Shown: positions 52,669 to 61,076, numbered from the stretch's first letter. The stretch: 64,000 nt of DNA from Viridibacterium sp047600765 (GCA_047600765.1 JASGKF010000001.1:124001-188000), one strand, 5' to 3'. Notes: generated from the letters alone by a model not told the origin. Program-made: numbers and translations.

Positions 52669-53339
52669 CATTTCTGCTTCTCGACGCCGGGGCTAGCCGC
52701 TTCGCGCAAAACCAGATGGATCAGCAAGCCGATCGCCGCGCCCGCAATCTGCGCCAGCACAAAAGCAGGAACACTCGCCGGCGCGATGCCCGCGAAGCTG
52801 TCGCTGAACATGCGCCCGAATGCTGCGGCCGGATTGGCGAACGAAGTGCTTGCCGTGAACCAGTACGCCGCACCGATGTATGCGGCAACCATGACCGATG
52901 CGCGACCAGACGGCGCACGCAGGATCACCAGCAGCAACCCCGCCGTCGCAACGGCTTCCGCCAGCCACTGGCCCGTTCCGCTGCGCACCTTCGCCGACCA
53001 CTGCAGGATCGTCATGTCGAACATTGCATGCGCCAGCCAGGCGCCCAGCATCGCGCCCAGCAACTGGGCAGCGACGTAAGGCAACAGATGTTGCCGCGGC
53101 AGCTCGGCACGAAAAGCCATCACCGCGCTGACCGCCGGATTGAAATGCGCGCCGCTGACAGGGCCAAAGGCTTCGATCAGGACGTAGAGACCAGCCACCG
53201 TCGCCAGCGTGTTGGCGAGCAAGGCAATGGCGACGTTTCCACCAGCCAGCCGCTCCGCCATGATGCCCGAGCCGATCACGACGGCGAGCAGCAACATCGT
53301 GCCGAGCAACTCGGCCAGCAACTTGCGGGAAAGCGACAC
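52668..53339 (-). CDS. aqpS: Aquaporin-family (MIP) channel of the arsenic operon
   Basis: 223 residues, GTG start at 53339, 2 nt after arsC. Six membrane helices and two NPA loops: SGAHFNPAVSAVM and SFANPAAAFGRMFSD. In Sinorhizobium meliloti an operon-encoded MIP (AqpS) lets arsenite made by ArsC leave down its gradient. No ArsB or Acr3 pump is encoded here, so the same logic is likely. Symbol assigned by context, not proven. Confidence 0.82.
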   Translation of the reverse strand: MSLSRKLLAELLGTMLLLAVVIGSGIMAERLAGGNVAIALLANTLATVAGLYVLIEAFGPVSGAHFNPAVSAVMAFRAELPRQHLLPYVAAQLLGAMLGAWLAHAMFDMTILQWSAKVRSGTGQWLAEAVATAGLLLVILRAPSGRASVMVAAYIGAAYWFTASTSFANPAAAFGRMFSDSFAGIAPASVPAFVLAQIAGAAIGLLIHLVLREAASPGVEKQK

Positions 53340-53341
53340 GA

Positions 53342-53833
53342 TCAGTTCTTCGCGATCTGGATGAGCGCCGTCTGCAGCTCTGCATTGCTCATCGTCTCGA
53401 GCGGCAGAGCCAACAGTTGCAGCATGCGGTAAGCGATGGCCTGGCGCGTGATCTCGAAGGCCTGACGTTTGGCATCCTCCCCCTCGGCGTTGGAGGGGTC
53501 CGGATAGCCCCAGTGCATCTTCACGGGACTGCCCGGCCAGATCGGGCACACCTCGTTGGCCGCGTTGTCGCACACGGTGATGACGATGCGCATCGCCGGC
53601 GCATCGGGCTGACTGAATTCACCCCAGCTCTTGCTGCGATAGCTGGACGTGTTGACGCCGGCATTGTTCAGCGCCTCGATGGCAAACGGATTGATGCGAC
53701 CACTCGGCGCACTGCCTGCGCTGTGGGCACGAACGTCCCTGCCGAGCTTCTGTGCGAGATGGTTGAGCATGCCTTCGGATAGCACGCTGCGAGCGGAATT
53801 GTGGGTACAGAGGATCAGAACGTGAGTGGTCAT
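53342..53833 (-). CDS. arsC: Arsenate reductase, low-molecular-weight phosphatase type
   Basis: 163 residues from ATG 53833. The phosphate loop reads LCTHNSARSVLSEGML (nucleophilic Cys, loop Arg); VITVCDNAANEVCPIWPG and HWGYPDPSNAEG follow. It reduces arsenate to arsenite using thioredoxin or glutaredoxin. The His after the loop Cys (CTHNSARS) is common in the subgroup fused or linked to MIP channels. Upstream frame extension overlaps arsI and is rejected. Confidence 0.9.
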   Translation of the reverse strand: MTTHVLILCTHNSARSVLSEGMLNHLAQKLGRDVRAHSAGSAPSGRINPFAIEALNNAGVNTSSYRSKSWGEFSQPDAPAMRIVITVCDNAANEVCPIWPGSPVKMHWGYPDPSNAEGEDAKRQAFEITRQAIAYRMLQLLALPLETMSNAELQTALIQIAKN

Positions 53834-53874
53834 TTTGGGATCGGATCGGGGGTTTGGTGCGATGTGTGGGTTGC

Positions 53875-54360
53875 TCAGCAACAGCCACCGCCAGGAGCGC
53901 AATGGTTCTGCGCCGCAAGCTTGATGGTCGTGACAGGCTCGGTACGTGGCCCACAGCACGTGCCGGACTCGGGCAGGTTGTCAGCGCGACTGAAGGTGGG
54001 AATCGTGGCCAGCGTGTGATACGCCTCCCAGGCAATGCCGGCCGGGTCCTGCGCCCAGTGTTTGTCGGACTCTGCATAGCAGCAGGCTTTGCCGGACTCG
54101 CTCACGCTGGCCGCATCCGCCGCCGAAAACTGCGTCTGCAGCGCGGACAGCTCTTCCTTGCTCTCCACCTGGATACCCAGGTGATCAAGCCCCAGCGGTG
54201 CACCGCGTTGCGAGATGGCGAAGTTGATGCGGGGATCGTCAATCATCCATTTCGCATAGTCAGTCTTGACCACGGCGGGTTCGCTGCCGAACAAAGCGGA
54301 ATAAAAACGGACACTGGCAGCCAGATCGGCCACCGAGACATGGACATGGAAGCGTTTCAT
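53875..54360 (-). CDS. arsI: ArsI/CadI-family metalloprotein (organoarsenical lyase-like)
   Basis: 161 residues from ATG 54360, overlapping the arsR stop. Glyoxalase/bleomycin-resistance (VOC) fold: FHVHVSVADLAASVRFYSAL, LDHLGIQVESKEELSAL and the vicinal thiols in KACCYAESDKHW that bind trivalent organoarsenicals. The C-terminus adds CCGP and CAPGGGCC. ArsI cleaves the carbon-arsenic bond of methylarsenite in an oxygen-dependent reaction; a CadI-like metal-binding role cannot be excluded. Confidence 0.87.
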   Translation of the reverse strand: MKRFHVHVSVADLAASVRFYSALFGSEPAVVKTDYAKWMIDDPRINFAISQRGAPLGLDHLGIQVESKEELSALQTQFSAADAASVSESGKACCYAESDKHWAQDPAGIAWEAYHTLATIPTFSRADNLPESGTCCGPRTEPVTTIKLAAQNHCAPGGGCC

Positions 54361-54689
54361 TGCGGGTTCTCCGGACAACAGACACCGCTGCCAGCACCGC
54401 AAGGCTCGCCGGCGCAGCAGTTCTCGGTGAGGAAAGCGAGCAGCGCGTTCATCTGCGCAAAGTTCGCTACGTAGTAGATAAAGCGCCCTTCCTGACGCGG
54501 CACGATCAGCTCGGCCTGGGCGAGGGTCTTGAGGTGGAAGGACAGCGTCGCATTGGCGAGGCCGAGTGATTCGGCGATACGCCCCACGGGCAGTCCGCCC
54601 TGCCCTTGCTGCACGAGCAGGCGAAAAATGGCCAAGCGGCTTTCCTGGGCAAGTGCAGCGAGCTGGCTAACGGCATCGTTTGATTTCAT
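54357..54689 (-). CDS. arsR: ArsR-family transcriptional repressor
   Basis: 110 residues from ATG 54689 (MKSNDAVSQLAALAQESRLA). Winged helix: RLAIFRLLVQQGQGGLPVGR, LANATLSFHLKTLAQAELIV and RQEGRFIYYVANF. The C-terminal Cys cluster NCCAGEPCGAGSGVCCPEN is a plausible arsenite site, as in C-terminal-type ArsRs. First gene of arsR-arsI-arsC-aqpS. The longer open frame starting at 54920 would translate through the orphan promoter and is rejected. Confidence 0.92.
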   Translation of the reverse strand: MKSNDAVSQLAALAQESRLAIFRLLVQQGQGGLPVGRIAESLGLANATLSFHLKTLAQAELIVPRQEGRFIYYVANFAQMNALLAFLTENCCAGEPCGAGSGVCCPENPQ

Positions 54690-54706
54690 ATTTCCAATAA
54701 TATGAA
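54685..54706 (-). promoter_or_regulatory. Dyad over the arsR start, likely ArsR operator
   Basis: TTCATATT / AATATGAA perfect 8-bp arms with a 6-nt centre, covering the arsR ATG and its upstream DNA. A/T-rich dyads of this size are typical ArsR/SmtB operators. Binding would repress the whole ars operon. Confidence 0.6.
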
Positions 54707-54813
54707 AATAAAGATCAATGGCAAGCACTTTCTGTTTTTGTGGACGACGTAGCAGCGATCGGACGCAGATCACGGAAAGCACACCGCAAATCAGCCAGAT
54801 GTGAGGAAAACAC

Positions 54814-54866
54814 TTGACTGTTACCGGTATCAAAACCAGAATATCGATTATTGAGTTACCGGTAAC
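54814..54866 (+). promoter_or_regulatory. Orphan promoter with two operators identical in design to pectate lyase promoters
   Basis: -35 TTGACT (54814-54819), operator TGTTACCGGTATCA (54819-54832), -10 CAGAAT (54837-54842; spacer 17), then perfect palindrome GTTACCGGTAAC (54855-54866). The 20-mer at 54814-54833 is identical to 51802-51821. No coding sequence follows on the plus strand. Confidence 0.65.
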
Positions 54867-54981
54867 AATCAAGGTCTGGCAAGCCCCTTCAGGGCACGCC
54901 ACAGGGCACCGGTCAATCACGTTTTTGCGAAGCTGTCTCTTGGTCTAAGACCAACCCCGCCCAACAGGCGGGGTTTTTTTT
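54849..54981 (+). ncRNA. Candidate small RNA of about 130 nt
   Basis: Predicted from the orphan promoter to the terminator CCCCGCC-CAACA-GGCGGGG followed by eight T. Just before the terminator is a self-complementary TTGGTCTAAGACCAA. No start codon with a usable frame is seen. A terminator of this quality on a strand without genes, 110 nt after a good promoter, is best explained by a non-coding transcript. A remnant of a lost pectate lyase gene is the alternative. Confidence 0.45.
54955..54981 (+). terminator. Strong intrinsic terminator on a strand without a gene
   Basis: 7-bp all-GC stem, 5-nt loop, T8 tail. On the minus strand no T-run follows, so it acts only on plus-strand transcripts. 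Confidence 0.85.
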
Positions 54982-55065
54982 GGCTCTGCGTCTTTGGAAC
55001 AGACCAAGCCAACTCGTCACCACCCCGCCCTCGATGAGGTCGCCGACAGATCCGGACACCCAATG

Positions 55066-55095
55066 AAAACGGGGCGACGTCATGTCGCCCCGTTT
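55066..55095 (-). terminator. Terminator of YCF48-type gene B
   Basis: AAACGGGGCGAC / GTCGCCCCGTTT (12-bp arms, 5-nt loop); a T-run follows on the minus strand. Confidence 0.85.
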
Positions 55096-55112
55096 GCTTT
55101 GACCAAACGCCC

Positions 55113-57266
55113 TTACTTGGTCGGCTTGGCGCTGGTGCGTTCGAGCAGCACGACACGATCACCATAGGCCAGCAAGTTGCCCGACCCGGGCAGCACGACC
55201 AGTGTCTTGATATGGCCCGTCGTGTGCAGATCGATTGCCTGCCAGGTCTTGCCGCCATCCACGCTGCGCATCACCGTGCCATTGCGTCCAGCAGAGATGA
55301 TGGCCTTGCTGCCCGGTTCGATCATCAGGCCACGCAACAGGTTCTCATTGCCGCTGCTGACGGGCTGCCAGGTCTTGCCCTTGTCTTCCGAGCGCAGGAT
55401 GGTGCCCTTGTCGCCGACCACAACGACGGCGCCGGACTTCGGGTCAGCGATGATGGAGTTGAGACTGTGCACCACACCGCTCTCGACGGCTGCCCAGTTG
55501 TTGCCATCATCCTCGGAACGCAGGATGGTGCCTTGCGAGCCGACCACGAGGTAGATCTTCTTGTCGGAATCGATAAGTGCGTTGTAGAGCTTGGCCGTGC
55601 TGCCCGTGGGCATCTTGCGCCAGCTACGGCCCGCGTCGGCCGACATGGCCACGCTGCCGTCATCCCCGGTCAGCCACAGCTTGCCGGACGACGCATCTTC
55701 AACGCCACGCCACAGCGCGCTCTCACCGAACTTCTGCGGCGTGGAGAAATTACCATCCGGCGCCTGCAACCCCAGCCCGCCGATATCGCCGTGCATGACT
55801 ATGTTGCCGGTCTTGCTGTGCGTCACGAAACCCTGGAAGGTCGGCAGATCATCACTGCGATGCGCCTCCCAGTTGACGCCACCGTCACCCGAGAAGATGC
55901 GCGTGCCGCCAGCTCCCACCGCCACCAGCTTCTTCAATGCCGGTTCGTAGCCCACCTTGAACAGGTAGGGCAGAGGGAAGCCCTCCATGCTCTTGACGTT
56001 CTGCCAGCGCAGGCCGCCATCTTCCGAGCGCAGCAACAGGCCGCGTGCGCCCACAGCCGTCAAGACGCCGGCCGGATCCGCCGCAATGCCATGCACATAA
56101 TCGCCGGCGCCTTGCCGCACGCGGCTCCAGGTCTTGCCGGCATCGGTCGAGCGGGCAATCTGGCCTCCGGGCCCCACCACCACCAGTGCACCACTGGCCG
56201 CGTCGCGCAATACGCTGTCGATGTTCTTGCCGGCGTCCCACTCCAGCGCCACTTTCTGCCAGCTCTTGCCGTTGTCTTCCGAACGCAGCACGGCACCCTG
56301 ATCGCCGACTATCAACAAGCTCTTGTCCGGGTTCTGCAGCATGCGCGCCAGATAGGTGTTGTCGGCGACGTGTTGCTTCTGCCAGGTCTTGCCACCGTCG
56401 GTCGTACGCGCCACGTCTCCGCCACTGCTGAGGGCATACAGGGCACCATCTTCTGCCACGAACAGACGCGTGACGTAAGTCTTGAGACGCGTATCCGTGA
56501 CGGCCCAGTTGCCACCACCATCGAGCGACCTGAGGACTTCGCCACCTTCCGTGCCGGCATACACGGCACCGGTCTTCTGATCGACGATCAGTTCGGAAAT
56601 CGTGATTTCACCGATATTGAGCCCATGCCAGGAATTGCCGCCGTCTTGCGAGACCAGCAAGGCGCCCTTCTCGCCCCCCAGCAATACCGTGCCGAACTTT
56701 TCGTTGATCACCACGTGACCAAGGAAAGCCCCCGTACCCGGTTTGAGCGGCGACCAGTGCTCGCCCGCGTCGGTCGACTTGAGCAAGGTGCCCTGCATGC
56801 CCGCTGCGAAGACCGTCTTGCCATCAGGCGCGACGGCCAGCCCGCGCAAAGCGGCCTGCGTACCGGTGTCAACGCTTGCCCAGGTGGCGCCGTGGTCATC
56901 GGAACGCAGCACGACACCACTGGTTCCCAGCGCCAGCATGCGGCCACCCTTGCCGATCGCGCTGATCGCACCGATCTGCTCGCTGGTGACAGCAGCGCCG
57001 ATCTGCCAGGTCTGTCCGCCGTTAACCGATCGCCAGTTCGCACCGTCCGTACCGACGACGACAATGCTCTTGCCCTCGCCATCATTGGCGAGCTGGAACA
57101 AGTTGGGGTTGGTGACCACGGTGCGATAGTTCGGCGCCTCGGCCGGCAAGGCCACCACGCCGTCGGCACTTTCCTTCTTGCTGCACGCAAACATCGACAG
57201 GCAGGTCAGCGCAATCAGGCTGCCACGCGCAAACATCGATACCTTGCCCAGAGCTGCTGGATACAT
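55113..57266 (-). CDS. YCF48/BNR-type beta-propeller repeat lipoprotein B
   Basis: 717 residues from ATG 57266, almost the same length as paralogue A. An export segment with a lipobox-like Cys (RGSLIALTCLSMFACSKKES) suggests a lipoprotein. About 14 LRSxDxGxxW-type repeats follow (LRSDDHGATW, LKSTDAGEHW, LRSEDNGKSW, MRSVDGGKTW). No enzymatic motif. It is divergent from the pseudopilin-like pair at 57434-58588. The family is named for a photosystem II assembly factor, but no photosynthesis genes are here; function unknown. Confidence 0.82.
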   Translation of the reverse strand: MYPAALGKVSMFARGSLIALTCLSMFACSKKESADGVVALPAEAPNYRTVVTNPNLFQLANDGEGKSIVVVGTDGANWRSVNGGQTWQIGAAVTSEQIGAISAIGKGGRMLALGTSGVVLRSDDHGATWASVDTGTQAALRGLAVAPDGKTVFAAGMQGTLLKSTDAGEHWSPLKPGTGAFLGHVVINEKFGTVLLGGEKGALLVSQDGGNSWHGLNIGEITISELIVDQKTGAVYAGTEGGEVLRSLDGGGNWAVTDTRLKTYVTRLFVAEDGALYALSSGGDVARTTDGGKTWQKQHVADNTYLARMLQNPDKSLLIVGDQGAVLRSEDNGKSWQKVALEWDAGKNIDSVLRDAASGALVVVGPGGQIARSTDAGKTWSRVRQGAGDYVHGIAADPAGVLTAVGARGLLLRSEDGGLRWQNVKSMEGFPLPYLFKVGYEPALKKLVAVGAGGTRIFSGDGGVNWEAHRSDDLPTFQGFVTHSKTGNIVMHGDIGGLGLQAPDGNFSTPQKFGESALWRGVEDASSGKLWLTGDDGSVAMSADAGRSWRKMPTGSTAKLYNALIDSDKKIYLVVGSQGTILRSEDDGNNWAAVESGVVHSLNSIIADPKSGAVVVVGDKGTILRSEDKGKTWQPVSSGNENLLRGLMIEPGSKAIISAGRNGTVMRSVDGGKTWQAIDLHTTGHIKTLVVLPGSGNLLAYGDRVVLLERTSAKPTK

Positions 57267-57433
57267 CCTTGTCTTCCTCCTGTGTGGTTCCGCACCGCTT
57301 CGTGGCAGCGCGCATTTAGTCCGGCAAGTGTACTTGAGCACCGGCCTGATCCGGTATTGCGGCACAGCACATGGACGCTGACAGGCCACGCGGGCACAAT
57401 GCGCCCTCCTCTCCCACCTCGACGCCACCGAAC

Positions 57434-57937
57434 GTGTCATTGATCCGCCTCCGCCCGTCCAGGGGCTTCAGCCTCAAGGGGTTCAGCCTTATTGAACTGC
57501 TGATCACGCTGGCCATCCTCGGTGTGCTCGCCAGCATTACGATCCCGCTGGCTCAAGTCGGCGTGCAACGCACCCGCGAACACGAACTGCGGCTGGCCCT
57601 GCGGGAAATCCGCGCGGCGCTCGACGCCTACAAGCAGGCGGCCGACCAGGGGATCATCGCCACCGAGGTCGGCTCGCCCGGCTACCCCAAGACGCTCGAC
57701 GACCTGGTGCTCGGCAAGCCCGACCAGCGCAACTCTTCGGGCCGCAAGATCTACTTCCTGCGCCGCATTCCGCGCGACCCGCTGAGTGACGACCCGAGCA
57801 TCCCGGATCCACAGACCTGGGGTCTGCGCTCCTACACCAGCGAAGCCAACGACCCCAAGGAAGGCGAAGAGGTCTACGACGTGTACTCGAAGTCCGAAGC
57901 CATCGGCCTCAACGGCATCCCCTACCGGCGCTGGTAA
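57434..57937 (+). CDS. Type II secretion-like pseudopilin (GspG type)
   Basis: About 167 residues using GTG 57434 (ATG 57371 is an alternative). A short basic leader ending in Gly is followed by FSLIELLITLAILGVLASIT, the prepilin peptidase site and N-terminal helix with Glu at +5. The C-terminal domain (LREIRAALDAYKQAADQG ... GYPKTLDDLVLGKP ... FLRRIPRDPLSDDPS) resembles GspG major pseudopilins. The second pseudopilin-like gene lies 2 nt downstream. No other secretion machinery gene is in the window. Confidence 0.83.
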   Translation: MSLIRLRPSRGFSLKGFSLIELLITLAILGVLASITIPLAQVGVQRTREHELRLALREIRAALDAYKQAADQGIIATEVGSPGYPKTLDDLVLGKPDQRNSSGRKIYFLRRIPRDPLSDDPSIPDPQTWGLRSYTSEANDPKEGEEVYDVYSKSEAIGLNGIPYRRW

Positions 57938-57939
57938 GC

Positions 57940-58588
57940 ATGCGTCTCACGCAAGGGATTTCGAGCCGCACGACGGCGCTTGGTTTCAGCTACATCGGCG
58001 TGATGATCGTGCTCGCCGTGATGGCGCTCATCGCGGCCTCCGCCGTGCAATACGGCGCCGTGGTGCAGCGACGCGAGGCCGAAGCCCAGCTGCTCGCCAT
58101 CGGGCTCGAATTCAAGCGTGCCGTCAAAGGCTATTTCGAAAACACCCCCGCCGGCATGCCCGCCGTGGCACCGCGCTCTCTCGACGACCTGGTGCGTGAC
58201 AAGCGCTATCCAGGCGTCAAGCGCTACCTGCGTCGCATCTACGCCGATCCCCTGACCGGCAGTTCCGACTGGGGCATCATCCGCTCTCCCGAGGGCGGCA
58301 TCCTCGGCGTTTACAGCAAGGCCGAAGGCGAGCCTATCCGCAAGGACAACTTCCCCGACGAGTTCTTCCACTTCAAGAACAAGAAGCGCTATCGCGAGTG
58401 GGTGTTCGTTCTACGGTGTCGTGTGTACCGACAACGGATGTGAACTCCCCAACCAGGACGGCCAGCCCCCGGCTGGCAACGGCGCCACAGCCGCAGGCTC
58501 ACTGCCCATGGCGGGTGACCAACAGAGTCAGCAAAGCCAGCCACAGAGTCAGGGCGGCCTGGGTCAGGGACTGAATTTCGGGCAGTAA
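57940..58588 (+). CDS. Pseudopilin-like protein lacking Glu5 (frame interrupted by one extra base)
   Basis: Begins MRLTQGISSRTTALG, then FSYIGVMIVLAVMALIAASA: a prepilin-like site but with Gly at +5 instead of Glu. The globular domain parallels its neighbour (EFKRAVKGYFENTP, SLDDLVRDKRYPGVKRYLRR, ADPLTGSSDWG). At 58409/58410 one extra T breaks the frame. Without it, VYGVVCTDNGCELPNQDG and a Gln/Ser/Gly-rich tail follow, ending at TAA 58588 (215 residues). The insertion occurs within an expected GTCTAC. Confidence 0.8.
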
Positions 58589-58605
58589 GCAGCTGGAAGC
58601 GCGAT

Positions 58606-59052
58606 TCAGCGCTGCCAGCGCGCTGCGGCCGTGTCGTCGGTCTCGCGCGCATCCACCCAGTGCGCACCATTCGCGTCTTCTTCTTTCTTCCAGAAGGGTG
58701 CGCGCGTCTTCAGGTAGTCCATGACGAACTCGCACGCCGCGAAGGCTTCGCCGCGATGCGGCCCTGATACGCCGACGAACACGATCTGCTCGCCCGGCAA
58801 CAAACGACCCACACGATGCACGATACGCACCGCTGCCAGTGGCCAGCGCGCTTGGGCCTCGACGGCGATGTCATGCAGCGCCCGCTCGGTCATGCCCGGG
58901 TAGTGCTCCAGAGTCATGGCGACAAGCCCGCTCTGCGATTCGCGCACGCGGCCGACAAAACTCGCCACGGCCCCAACACCCGGCAGTGACAGCGCACGCA
59001 CCTCGACACCGACGTCGAAATCTTCGGCCTGCACGCTCACGGACACACTCAT
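58606..59052 (-). CDS. moaE: Molybdopterin synthase catalytic subunit
   Basis: 148 residues. GAVASFVGRVRES, LEHYPGMTERAL, RVGRLLPGEQIVFVGVSGPH and the active-site Lys segment APFWKKEE are conserved. With MoaD it inserts the dithiolene sulphurs into precursor Z. One nt after moaD. Ends in the gap to the convergent pseudopilin gene. Confidence 0.96.
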   Translation of the reverse strand: MSVSVSVQAEDFDVGVEVRALSLPGVGAVASFVGRVRESQSGLVAMTLEHYPGMTERALHDIAVEAQARWPLAAVRIVHRVGRLLPGEQIVFVGVSGPHRGEAFAACEFVMDYLKTRAPFWKKEEDANGAHWVDARETDDTAAARWQR

Positions 59053-59053
59053 C

Positions 59054-59302
59054 TCAGCCCCCCGTCACCGGCGGAAAGAAGGCCAGCTCGTCGCCCTCGG
59101 CAAGAGCGTGCGATTCCGCCACGAGGGCCTGATTGACGGCAGCGCGGATGCGCGGCGAAGCAAGGCGCTGCCACTCCCCGCTGCGAGACGCCAGCAACAC
59201 ACGCGCGGCCGCAACGTCGGCGCCTGCAGTCAGCTCCAGGGCTTCGCCTGCGCTGCCCAAAGCCTCGCGCAGGCTGGCGAAGAACAGCACCTGCACCTTC
59301 AT
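59054..59302 (-). CDS. moaD: Molybdopterin synthase sulphur-carrier subunit
   Basis: 82 residues, ubiquitin-like fold ending in the required Gly-Gly (FFPPVTGG), whose C-terminus becomes a thiocarboxylate. FFASLREALG is typical. ATG overlaps the moeA stop. Confidence 0.95.
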   Translation of the reverse strand: MKVQVLFFASLREALGSAGEALELTAGADVAAARVLLASRSGEWQRLASPRIRAAVNQALVAESHALAEGDELAFFPPVTGG

Positions 59303-60483
59303 GCGAGCGCCCCCAGCGGGATGAACTCCACCACGTCGCCCTTTGCAATCGTGGTCTGCGGCGGATTACTCACGAAACCCTCAGCCCAGGCACAGGAGCT
59401 CAGCACGGCGCTGCCCTGGTTGGGGAAGAGCTGCAGCGTCCCGTCCCCATCGACACGAACACGCAGGAACTCACGCACCGGCACGTTCTTGCGCCAGTCG
59501 AACGCGGCACGCAGGCTGACAGGACGTGGCAGCACATCGGTCATGCCCTGACGGCGACGCAGGTAGGGGCGCACCAGCAGCTGGAAGGTCACGTAGCTCG
59601 ACACGGGATTACCCGGCAGGCCGATGAAGGGCGTGGCACCGATGCGACCCGACGCCAGCGGTTTGCCCGGCCGGATGGCGACACGCCAGCTCTCCAGCGC
59701 GCCTTCGGCTTCCACTGCGGCCTTGACGTGATCCTCTTCGCCCACCGATACGCCGCCACAGGTCAGCACGAGGTCACTGTCGAGCGCGGCCTTGCGCAAG
59801 GCTTCGCGTGTCGCCGCCAGATCGTCGGGCACGATGCCCAGGCTGATCACTTCACAGCCCAGCTCGGCCAGCAGCCCGGCCAGCATGTACTGGTTGGAGT
59901 TGTAGATGCGATCTGCCGCCAGCAGCGTGCCCGGCTCCTGCAACTCACTGCCGGTGAAGAAAGTGGCCACGCGCAGACGGCGATACACCGTCAGCCGCGG
60001 AATACCGATCGATGCCGCGAGGCCCAGCGCAGCCGAGCCCAGACGCTCACCCGCGCGCAACACGACCGCCCCGCTGGCGATGTCCTCGCCACGGCGACGG
60101 ATGTTGTCACCGATGCCCGGCACTTCCTGCACGCGCACACCGGCTTCGCTGACTTCGCAACGCTCCTGCATCACGACAGCATCCGCACCGGGCGGAATCG
60201 CCGCACCGGTAAAGATGCGCGCCAGGCTGCCGGGCTGCAACGGCTCGGCCTTGCTGCCTGCAGGAATGCGCTGGCTGACGGGCAGCACACCGCCGCCCTG
60301 CTCCGCCACCCGGATGGCATAACCATCCATGGCTGAATTATCTGCAGGCGGCACGTCGATAGCCGACACGACATCGGCCGCCAGCACGCGACCAACGGCC
60401 TCGGTCAACGGCACGCTCTCCGTCGCGGAAATGGCGGTAGCAGATGCCAGCAGGGCATCGCGCGCAGCCTCGAAACTCAGCAT
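59299..60483 (-). CDS. moeA: Molybdopterin molybdenumtransferase
   Basis: 394 residues from ATG 60483 (MLSFEAARDALLAS). DVPPADNSAMDGYAIR, LTCGGVSVGEEDHV and LPGNPVSSYVTFQLLVRPYL are MoeA signatures. It inserts molybdate into adenylylated molybdopterin. 35 nt after mobB. Confidence 0.96.
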   Translation of the reverse strand: MLSFEAARDALLASATAISATESVPLTEAVGRVLAADVVSAIDVPPADNSAMDGYAIRVAEQGGGVLPVSQRIPAGSKAEPLQPGSLARIFTGAAIPPGADAVVMQERCEVSEAGVRVQEVPGIGDNIRRRGEDIASGAVVLRAGERLGSAALGLAASIGIPRLTVYRRLRVATFFTGSELQEPGTLLAADRIYNSNQYMLAGLLAELGCEVISLGIVPDDLAATREALRKAALDSDLVLTCGGVSVGEEDHVKAAVEAEGALESWRVAIRPGKPLASGRIGATPFIGLPGNPVSSYVTFQLLVRPYLRRRQGMTDVLPRPVSLRAAFDWRKNVPVREFLRVRVDGDGTLQLFPNQGSAVLSSCAWAEGFVSNPPQTTIAKGDVVEFIPLGALA

Positions 60484-60518
60484 GTTCAATCTCGTAGGGG
60501 GTTGGGCAGCTACGCGGG

Positions 60519-61067
60519 CTACTGCCCGGGCAACTGCACTGGAATATCCAGGAAGCGTAGAACGAAATCCGCGATCGCGAGCGGATCATCCAGATCCAGG
60601 CAGGGCAAGCCGCAGTCGAGCGGTTCGTTGCTGGCCACGGCCACCACGCCCGGAAAGCTGCTGTGCACGAAAGGATGCCCCAGCGAGGGACGGCAGACTT
60701 CGATTTTCGGCAGCTCGGCCGATTTGAAGCCTTCGACCAGCACCAGGTCGCAAGGTGCCAGCTGCGCCTGCAACTCGGCCAGCGTCGGCTGCGGCACCTC
60801 CCGCAGCTCGGTCATCAAGGCCCAGCGTTTCTCACCGGCCAGCATGACCTGCGATGCACCGGCTTCGCGGAAGCGGAAGGAATCCTTGCCAGGTCGGTCG
60901 ATGTCGAAACCGTGGTGGGTGTGCTTGATCAGCGACACCCGCAAGCCCGCGCTGCGAAAGACGGGGATCAGCCGCTCGATCAGCGTCGTCTTGCCTGATC
61001 CGGAATAGCCGGCGAATCCGAAAGCCGGGGTTCCTGTCCCGGCTGCCTTGCCTTCACTGCGCGTCAA
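60519..61067 (-). CDS. mobB: Molybdopterin-guanine dinucleotide biosynthesis adaptor MobB
   Basis: 182 residues. P-loop GYSGSGKTTLIERLI and the conserved LIKHTHHGFDIDRPGKDSFR. AGGAG is 5 nt before TTG 61067; the upstream GTG 61073 overlaps the Shine-Dalgarno sequence and is less likely. First gene of mobB-moeA-moaD-moaE; it lies only a few nt downstream of the LacI-type regulator. Confidence 0.92.
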   Translation of the reverse strand: MTRSEGKAAGTGTPAFGFAGYSGSGKTTLIERLIPVFRSAGLRVSLIKHTHHGFDIDRPGKDSFRFREAGASQVMLAGEKRWALMTELREVPQPTLAELQAQLAPCDLVLVEGFKSAELPKIEVCRPSLGHPFVHSSFPGVVAVASNEPLDCGLPCLDLDDPLAIADFVLRFLDIPVQLPGQ

Positions 61068-61076
61068 AGCCACTCC

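Larger units (their letters stand above)
54690..55112. other. 423-bp gene-free region between arsR and YCF48-type gene
   Basis: Contains the ArsR dyad at its left end, the orphan pectin-type promoter with two operators (54814-54866), a strong plus-strand terminator (54955-54981) and the terminator of the minus-strand YCF48-type gene (55066-55095). No protein-coding frame is supported. Confidence 0.7.

Noticed and set aside
54690..54920. Longer N-terminus for arsR
   Set aside because: It would translate through the ArsR dyad and the orphan promoter, and family length fits ATG 54689.
55212..57443. 743-codon plus-strand frame opposite YCF48-type gene B
   Set aside because: Antisense shadow of a repetitive high-GC gene; no family features.
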